9,963 nucleotides of DNA from Thermoproteota archaeon (lineage in GTDB: Archaea; Thermoproteota; Thermoprotei_A; Sulfolobales; Desulfurococcaceae): contig JAADCY010000017.1 of assembly GCA_013154205.1 (NCBI GenBank), forward strand, positions 1 through 9,963, in the 5' to 3' direction. This document shows, piece after piece, positions 5,959 through 9,963 of the stretch. The translations under genes were made by a program, and so were the position numbers. How positions within the stretch are numbered: the first letter of the stretch is position 1; the number at the start of each line of letters is the position of its first letter. Below the pieces are notes generated by a model. That model ran no database searches. It was given only the letters and a program-made list of their open reading frames with translations, and was not told the DNA's origin.

Positions 5959-7284
5959 CTACCTCGTCAATAAGTGGAAGCCCCTTGTTCTTCTCTTAGC
6001 TCTTTTCTTGAATAGTTTCATCGTGAAGATCTTCTCTGTCCCTATAATCCTTGAAGCAATATAGAGCACTATGCCTGCATAAATCCATGATGATACAGCC
6101 GCGACCAGTTCTGCGAAGACATTCCCTGCTAATCCAAGATTCATTATAAACACTATATTGATGAACGGTATAGCTGCTAGTATGGTCTGCTGGGCTGGCG
6201 GCATACTCGAGATATTGATGAACATCCCTATGAATATGGATATCATTAGTGGCGCGATAATATAGCCGCTGATAATCTGTGCACTCCTAACATCATCGAC
6301 GAACATTGCGAGCACTAATGCCATGCCGAGTGCTAAGAATAATGTGCCGAAACCAGCCACTACCAGGGCTACCGGGGTCTGCATACCCACGGCTTTCATC
6401 AGTGCTGATAATACAGCTGATGATGCAGCTCCACCGGAGGTTGTTTCTCCCATGCTCGTTACTTGTGAGAAATACCATCCGAGAACAACAAAGTATGCTC
6501 CACCACCGATCAAGCTAACAATGAATGCGGCGGTAACCTTCGCAGCTATAAGGCTGAACCTGCTCAGCGGAAGAGTCAGGAGTGTCTCCAGCATCTTCTG
6601 TTCTTTCTCAACAGCTATGCTTGTAGCTGATAACTGGGCGACGAAGCCCGCCAGAAGCCCTATGATCATTGGGACGAAGACCCCCATCATTAGCAGGGGG
6701 CCAGTAACCTGTGAGGGATCAACATTCTTTATAATTGTGTTACCGATAACTACATTGCTCGTACCATTAACAGGTGACGATACGAACTCCGGTGATAATC
6801 CTGCTTTCTCGATTATTTCTTTTGATATTGTATCGGCATACTTGTTTATAGCGCCATAGATCTTAAAACCTGTCATCATGCTGGTGAAGCTTACTCCTCT
6901 TATCTTATAGTATATCTGCACGTAAGCCCTGACGCCGCGTGTAAGGTTCTCGGAGAACCCCTTTGGGATCACAAGTACGCATAGAGCATCGTCATAGTTC
7001 TTAAGCGCTTCATCGACACTGTTGTACTTGATCAGAGTATATTTCTCGCTGATCAAGTACTTGGTGAGGTTCTGGGCCCAACTACCATGGTCGAGGTCGA
7101 CAAGCAAGACTTTTCCACCGGGCTTCATCGCTTGCTGTACAGCCTGCGTGGTCATTGTACCCATTATCCCGTACATTAGGCTAGTCATTACGACGGGTAC
7201 TATGATCATTGTTATCAGTATCTTGGGGTCACGGATAATGCTCTTCATCTCCTTCATGAATATGATCACGAAATCACTTCCCAC
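5959..7284 (-). CDS. ABC-2 type transporter permease (NatB/ABC2_membrane_3-like)
   Basis: Membrane subunit of an exporter, partner of the ATPase encoded just upstream. Its 441 residues show the usual layout: one transmembrane helix near 20-42, a large extracytoplasmic domain (about 50-190), then a C-terminal block of about five to six helices (near 195-216, 246-270, 305-328, 336-357, 366-385, 396-412). The cytoplasmic motif VEKEQKMLETLLTLPLSR (225-242) is the ABC-2 coupling signature (the EREkgTLE type). The basic tail KKRAKRRTRG is cytoplasmic by the positive-inside rule. The substrate is unknown; relatives export sodium, drugs, lipids or peptides. Starts: GTG at 7284 overlaps the ATPase gene by 19 nt. 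GTG at 7269 instead shares GTGA with the ATPase stop, a classic translational coupling junction, and may be the real start. ATG at 7257 is a third option. Confidence 0.88.
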   Translation of the reverse strand: MGSDFVIIFMKEMKSIIRDPKILITMIIVPVVMTSLMYGIMGTMTTQAVQQAMKPGGKVLLVDLDHGSWAQNLTKYLISEKYTLIKYNSVDEALKNYDDALCVLVIPKGFSENLTRGVRAYVQIYYKIRGVSFTSMMTGFKIYGAINKYADTISKEIIEKAGLSPEFVSSPVNGTSNVVIGNTIIKNVDPSQVTGPLLMMGVFVPMIIGLLAGFVAQLSATSIAVEKEQKMLETLLTLPLSRFSLIAAKVTAAFIVSLIGGGAYFVVLGWYFSQVTSMGETTSGGAASSAVLSALMKAVGMQTPVALVVAGFGTLFLALGMALVLAMFVDDVRSAQIISGYIIAPLMISIFIGMFINISSMPPAQQTILAAIPFINIVFIMNLGLAGNVFAELVAAVSSWIYAGIVLYIASRIIGTEKIFTMKLFKKRAKRRTRGFHLLTR

Positions 7285-8024
7285 ATCTCCTCGCCTCCAA
7301 CGATCTTCGTGAATACTTCCTCGAGGTTTTCGGCTTCATACTTTTTCTTCAGCTCCCCAGGCGTTCCTTCAGCGATGAGTCTGCCCTCGTGAATGATGCC
7401 TACTCGGTCACAGAGATAATCGACCTCCAGCATATTGTGGCTACTGAGGAGAACTGTTATACCGTATTCCCTGGTGTATTTCTTGATGATCTTTCTGACC
7501 CGGGTAGAGTTTATCACGTCGAGCCCGCTTGTAGGCTCGTCTAGGATCGCTAGTTTGGGATGAACCATTAATGTCTTAGCTATCAATAGTCTTCGTAGCA
7601 TACCTTTGCTGTATGTCTTGATCTTATCCTTTATCCTCATACCAAGCCCGCTTATCTTCCATGCCTCCTGTATCATTCTCCTCTTTTCTTCCTCGTTCTT
7701 GGCGTAGAAAGAGGCTATGAATTCTAGGAACTCGATCCCGGTCAAGTACTTGTAGGCTCCAGCTTCTTCTGGCAGGTATGAGAGGTGTTTCCGTACTTGT
7801 TCTGGCTGTGTCTTGACGTCGTAGCCGTATATTCTTGCTTCACCGCTTGTTGGCTCCAGAATCGTTGCTAGTATTCTAAGGGTTGTTGTTTTGCCCGCGC
7901 CGTTCGGCCCTATTAATCCGTAGATTTCTCCTTCTTTGACGTTGAAGGAAAGTCCTTTGAGGGCTTCTTTTCCGTCTGGGTATACCTTATGTAGGTCGTT
8001 GACTTCTACTACATAGTTGGGCAA
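7266..8024 (-). CDS. ABC transporter ATP-binding protein (CcmA/NatA type)
   Basis: ATPase subunit of the exporter formed with the following permease gene. Motifs in order: Walker A GPNGAGKT (39-46), a Q-loop region YLPEE (83-87) in which glutamate stands where glutamine is usual, signature YSKGMLRR (138-145) in place of LSGGQ, Walker B LAILDEPTSGLD (158-169) with catalytic E163, and the H-loop histidine H196. The variant Q-loop and signature are common in the CcmA/NatA exporter branch, so I expect an active enzyme. Length 252 is complete. The start is TTG at 8024: an in-frame TAA TAA lies two codons upstream and no ATG is available nearby. A GGTG element about 9 nt upstream supports it. The promoter is divergent from padR and carries the inverted repeat at 8052-8072, so control by the PadR protein is likely. 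Confidence 0.92.
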   Translation of the reverse strand: MPNYVVEVNDLHKVYPDGKEALKGLSFNVKEGEIYGLIGPNGAGKTTTLRILATILEPTSGEARIYGYDVKTQPEQVRKHLSYLPEEAGAYKYLTGIEFLEFIASFYAKNEEEKRRMIQEAWKISGLGMRIKDKIKTYSKGMLRRLLIAKTLMVHPKLAILDEPTSGLDVINSTRVRKIIKKYTREYGITVLLSSHNMLEVDYLCDRVGIIHEGRLIAEGTPGELKKKYEAENLEEVFTKIVGGEEMWEVIS

Positions 8025-8051
8025 GCCTTATTACACCTTGATACCAGATAG

Positions 8052-8072
8052 ATACCTCGGAGTCAGAGGTAT
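8052..8072. promoter_or_regulatory. Candidate PadR operator (perfect inverted repeat)
   Basis: ATACCTC (8052-8058) and its exact complement GAGGTAT (8066-8072) are separated by 7 nt, a 14-nt centre-to-centre arrangement in a 21-bp site. It lies in the 96-nt divergent region, overlapping the ATPase gene's TATA-like box and ending about 15 nt before that of padR. The geometry suits a dimeric winged-helix repressor that blocks the ABC promoter and possibly its own. A direct repeat, ACCAGATA, flanks it at 8043-8050 and 8083-8090. Binding by the neighbouring PadR is inference. Confidence 0.55.
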
Positions 8073-8077
8073 TATTT
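8070..8077 (-). promoter_or_regulatory. TATA-like box of the ABC transporter operon
   Basis: Read on the minus strand, AAATAATA precedes the TTG start of the ATPase gene by about 50 nt. This gives an expected transcript start near 8049 and a leader of about 25 nt that includes GGTG. It overlaps the right arm of the inverted repeat, so a bound repressor would block TBP. Confidence 0.4.
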
Positions 8078-8087
8078 CAAAAACCAG

Positions 8088-8096
8088 ATATATAAA
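8088..8096 (+). promoter_or_regulatory. TATA box of the padR-sdpI-like operon
   Basis: ATATATAAA is a strong archaeal TATA-box match. Its centre is about 29 nt before the ATG at 8121, predicting a transcript that starts only a few bases before the start codon, so the mRNA is leaderless or nearly so. Confidence 0.6.
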
Positions 8097-8120
8097 CTCT
8101 GCCCCAACAGTGGTGTAGTA

Positions 8121-8477
8121 ATGGACGAGGAGAAAATAAAACAGAGGATATTGAGAGAACTAAGGCTAGGATTATACAAGGTAATAGTGCTGAGCATCAT
8201 AAATAAATACGGGCCAATACACGGCTATAACTTGAGGAAAAAGATCGAAGAACTATCCAACGGATTACTAACGCCTAGCGAAAGCACAATATACGATACG
8301 CTCAAGAAACTTGAAAAACTAGGCTTAATCGAAAGCTATTGGGCAGCGACATCAGGTTATCCGATGAAGAAATACTATAGAATAAAGGAGGAATCAAGAA
8401 GTCTGGTTGAAGAAATAATAAGAGAAGCCCTCAGGGAGGGAGAAGTTATAAGCAGGATATTAAGGGAGTCAAGATGA
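8121..8477 (+). CDS. PadR family transcriptional regulator
   Basis: This 118-residue winged-helix regulator is the size of the short PadR subfamily, which lacks the long C-terminal dimerisation arm. The PadR domain spans about 17-95: helix LYKVIVLSIINKYGPIHGYNLRKKIEE with the hallmark HGY, recognition helix SESTIYDTLKKLEKLGLI (53-70), then the wing ending in the diagnostic PMKKYYRI (81-88). PadR proteins typically repress divergent or downstream efflux genes and are released by small ligands. Here the divergent gene is an ABC exporter and the downstream gene overlaps by 4 nt (ATGA, 8474-8477), so both are plausible targets. Initiation at ATG 8121 fits the TATA box at 8088-8096. The candidate operator is at 8052-8072. 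The inducer is unknown. Confidence 0.92.
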   Translation: MDEEKIKQRILRELRLGLYKVIVLSIINKYGPIHGYNLRKKIEELSNGLLTPSESTIYDTLKKLEKLGLIESYWAATSGYPMKKYYRIKEESRSLVEEIIREALREGEVISRILRESR

Positions 8478-9325
8478 CCGGGCAAATAGATTCAATCCTA
8501 TACATATATGTTGCCCTGTTCATAATAGCGGGAATAATAACCATAATCATCGGGGCAAAAGGCAAGATAATACCCTTCATGGGCTTAAGGATAGGCTATG
8601 CCTATGTCTCGAAGAGATTGTGGCGGAAATACAATGTATTGACTGGGATACTATCCATAATATACGCGTTAATACTCCTAGTGATCGGGCATTGGGTTAA
8701 TAACATACTCCTAATACTAGCATCCCCACTACCATACCTCGCCGTACTCATAGCAATAATATTCATGGCCGAACGAGAAGCAGAGAAAGAAAGCATGAAG
8801 ACACCATCAAGAGGAGAAGAAATAGAGTTCAGGAAAGGATTCAGAACAGCAATACCATGCCTGATAGTCAGCATCATATCATATATATCCGCGATCAGCT
8901 ACGCGGTAATGATGTATCCAGAACTACCGGCAAGAGTCGCATCACATTTCGGGCCAGGAGGACAGCCTAATGGCTACATGACAAAAGAATCACTCATAAC
9001 AGTAACAATTATAGCAATCCTACTAATTGCTGGAGTAACATTCTTCCTAGTATACCTAGGCCTAAAGAAACCCGAGGCTTTCTACAAGCCATACATGAAG
9101 TGGGACGCCATAGTGAAGAGCGTCGACATCATGTATGTGCTTCTCGCATACGTAAACATCATAGTATCACTATCCCTCGTAGACACCGTATACTATAATC
9201 TCGAAGGAACACATATCCTGCCAGCCGGAGCATACCTCTACGTCTTCCTCATACCAATGATAATATTCCTAGCCGCAATCACCTATTATGTTGTCAAGGG
9301 ATACCAGAAGCCAAGAATATACTAG
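8474..9325 (+). CDS. SdpI-like/DUF1648 multi-pass membrane protein
   Basis: A 283-residue integral membrane protein with about seven predicted helices (near 8-28, 55-73, 77-98, 125-146, 174-195, 217-237, 251-274). Two family signals are visible. Residues 36-60 (GLRIGYAYVSKRLWRKYNVLTG) resemble the SdpI/YhfL box (GIRTPWTLKSEEAWRKTHRLAG). Residues 148-170 (YPELPARVASHFGPGGQPNGYMTK) resemble DUF1648, whose core is LPxxIPxHWNxxGxPDGY. In Bacillus subtilis SdpI, an immunity and signalling protein against the SdpC toxin, DUF1648 comes first and the SdpI box last; here the order appears reversed. The ATG overlaps the padR stop, with GGGAG at 8464-8468 serving as ribosome-binding site, so the pair is translationally coupled. 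The stop overlaps that of the convergent gene. Function by analogy is envelope protection or signalling; the SdpI assignment is recognised by eye and moderately sure. Confidence 0.7.
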   Translation: MTGQIDSILYIYVALFIIAGIITIIIGAKGKIIPFMGLRIGYAYVSKRLWRKYNVLTGILSIIYALILLVIGHWVNNILLILASPLPYLAVLIAIIFMAEREAEKESMKTPSRGEEIEFRKGFRTAIPCLIVSIISYISAISYAVMMYPELPARVASHFGPGGQPNGYMTKESLITVTIIAILLIAGVTFFLVYLGLKKPEAFYKPYMKWDAIVKSVDIMYVLLAYVNIIVSLSLVDTVYYNLEGTHILPAGAYLYVFLIPMIIFLAAITYYVVKGYQKPRIY

Positions 9326-9963
9326 GAAGCCACATTGAGCACATATTTCCTACTATACCTCAGCACCCAGCGAGTCCCATACCCCATCTTAAGCCCCCTA
9401 ACAACCATTCCGGGATCAAGAACATAGCAGCCCGCAACCTTGGATATACCAGTACCACGTAGGAAACTAGGATAGATCTGAGCAGTAGGCCCGACAAGCA
9501 CCTTCTCACGAGCACCTCTAGTGAATAATAGGATCTGATCGAGAGAACCATTAACCAAGGCCGAACCACTAATGAACACCACGTCAAAATCGCCGAGCAA
9601 CGATAAATAAGTCCCCGGCAACGCGTCAGGCCTCCTACAAACATCATTCTCCAACACGACAACCTCTCCGGCACGCTCACGAACACGCTCGACCAAAGGC
9701 CTAATATCACCGATGAATAATACTCTGTCATCTCGTCCTATCTCCACTGCATCAACAGCGTCAACGTCTTCCCCGAGATCAACAAGGCCGTCCCTACTGA
9801 TCAAGTACTGCGAATAAGCATTCAATAATGCGAGACCAAGCTGCCTAGCATACGGATCACGAGATAGAAGAGTATCGGGAAGTCTTAACTCTTCAATACT
9901 ACATATCCCTGGTTTTCTCCTAGATAAATGGTTTATGAAAGTATGTGATAAGCCCAAGTACTT
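9322..9963 (-). CDS. DUF364/DUF4213 family protein (putative heavy-metal chelation domain), 5' end outside the window
   Basis: The visible 213 or so residues match the DUF364 (PF04016) pattern. There is a helix with ALLNAYSQYLI near 43-53 (the family's conserved AN-A-NA region, end of DUF4213), VLFIGDIRPLVERV (79-92), FISGSALVNGSLDQIL (128-143) and VLVGPTAQIYPSFLRGTGISKVAGCYVLDPG (153-183), ending in the GLKMGYGTR segment. The family is tentatively linked to metal chelation, but its biochemical role is not established. The frame stays open to the window edge through AAG TAC before the TTG at 9957. In family members the GLxxTF segment is preceded by more sequence, so the true start probably lies upstream of this window. 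The stop codon overlaps that of the SdpI-like gene in the palindrome CTAG (9322-9325). No link to the PadR locus is evident. Confidence 0.8.
   Translation of the reverse strand, partial: KYLGLSHTFINHLSRRKPGICSIEELRLPDTLLSRDPYARQLGLALLNAYSQYLISRDGLVDLGEDVDAVDAVEIGRDDRVLFIGDIRPLVERVRERAGEVVVLENDVCRRPDALPGTYLSLLGDFDVVFISGSALVNGSLDQILLFTRGAREKVLVGPTAQIYPSFLRGTGISKVAGCYVLDPGMVVRGLKMGYGTRWVLRYSRKYVLNVAS

Noticed and set aside
6306..6859. Long plus-strand open frames opposite the permease gene
   Set aside because: They are antisense shadows of a clear ABC-2 permease and show no independent start signals or family features.
9360..9731. 123-codon minus-strand frame inside the DUF364 gene
   Set aside because: It overlaps the recognisable DUF364 frame in a shifted phase, and its composition is an artefact of that frame.

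Overview
The window looks like chromosomal DNA of a hyperthermophilic Thermoproteota (Crenarchaeota), probably Desulfurococcales. The main evidence is an 82-residue L13e-type ribosomal protein, a family shared by eukaryotes and mainly crenarchaeal archaea. Supporting signs are archaeal TATA-like boxes about 25 nt before inferred transcript starts, GGTGA/GGAGG ribosome-binding sites, frequent GTG and TTG starts, many AUA and AGG/AGA codons, and short AT-rich intergenic gaps. I cannot name the species from sequence alone.

Left part (1-2700): rpl13e is followed by a 533-nt gene-free stretch. In its middle (535-706) is a cluster of strong dyads that are GC-rich against an AT-rich background. The best reading is an unrecognised structured RNA or cis-regulatory leader with two mutually exclusive folds. 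Next come a ribbon-helix-helix regulator, a convergent winged-helix regulator, a 302-nt AT-rich gap and an orphan DUF47 (PhoU-like) protein.

Middle (2748-8024, all minus strand): an M17 leucyl aminopeptidase with a complete active site; an exported, sequon-rich protein with a propeller-like core and an Ig-like C-terminus; an ABC-2 permease; and its ATPase. Read in transcription order (ATPase, permease, exported protein), the last three have overlapping or close junctions and may form one operon. The peptidase appears to have its own promoter in the 51-nt gap after the exported protein.

Right part (8025-9963): a 96-nt divergent promoter region carries a perfect 7-7-7 inverted repeat lying over the ATPase promoter. 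It separates the ABC genes from a PadR regulator that overlaps by 4 nt an SdpI-like/DUF1648 membrane protein. This resembles the bacterial logic of a small repressor plus an SdpI immunity protein, here paired with a NatAB-type exporter. The most attractive hypothesis is a PadR-controlled envelope-defence or peptide-immunity locus. The window ends inside a DUF364/DUF4213 gene whose stop codon overlaps, tail to tail, that of the SdpI-like gene.

No tRNA, rRNA, CRISPR array or insertion sequence was seen.
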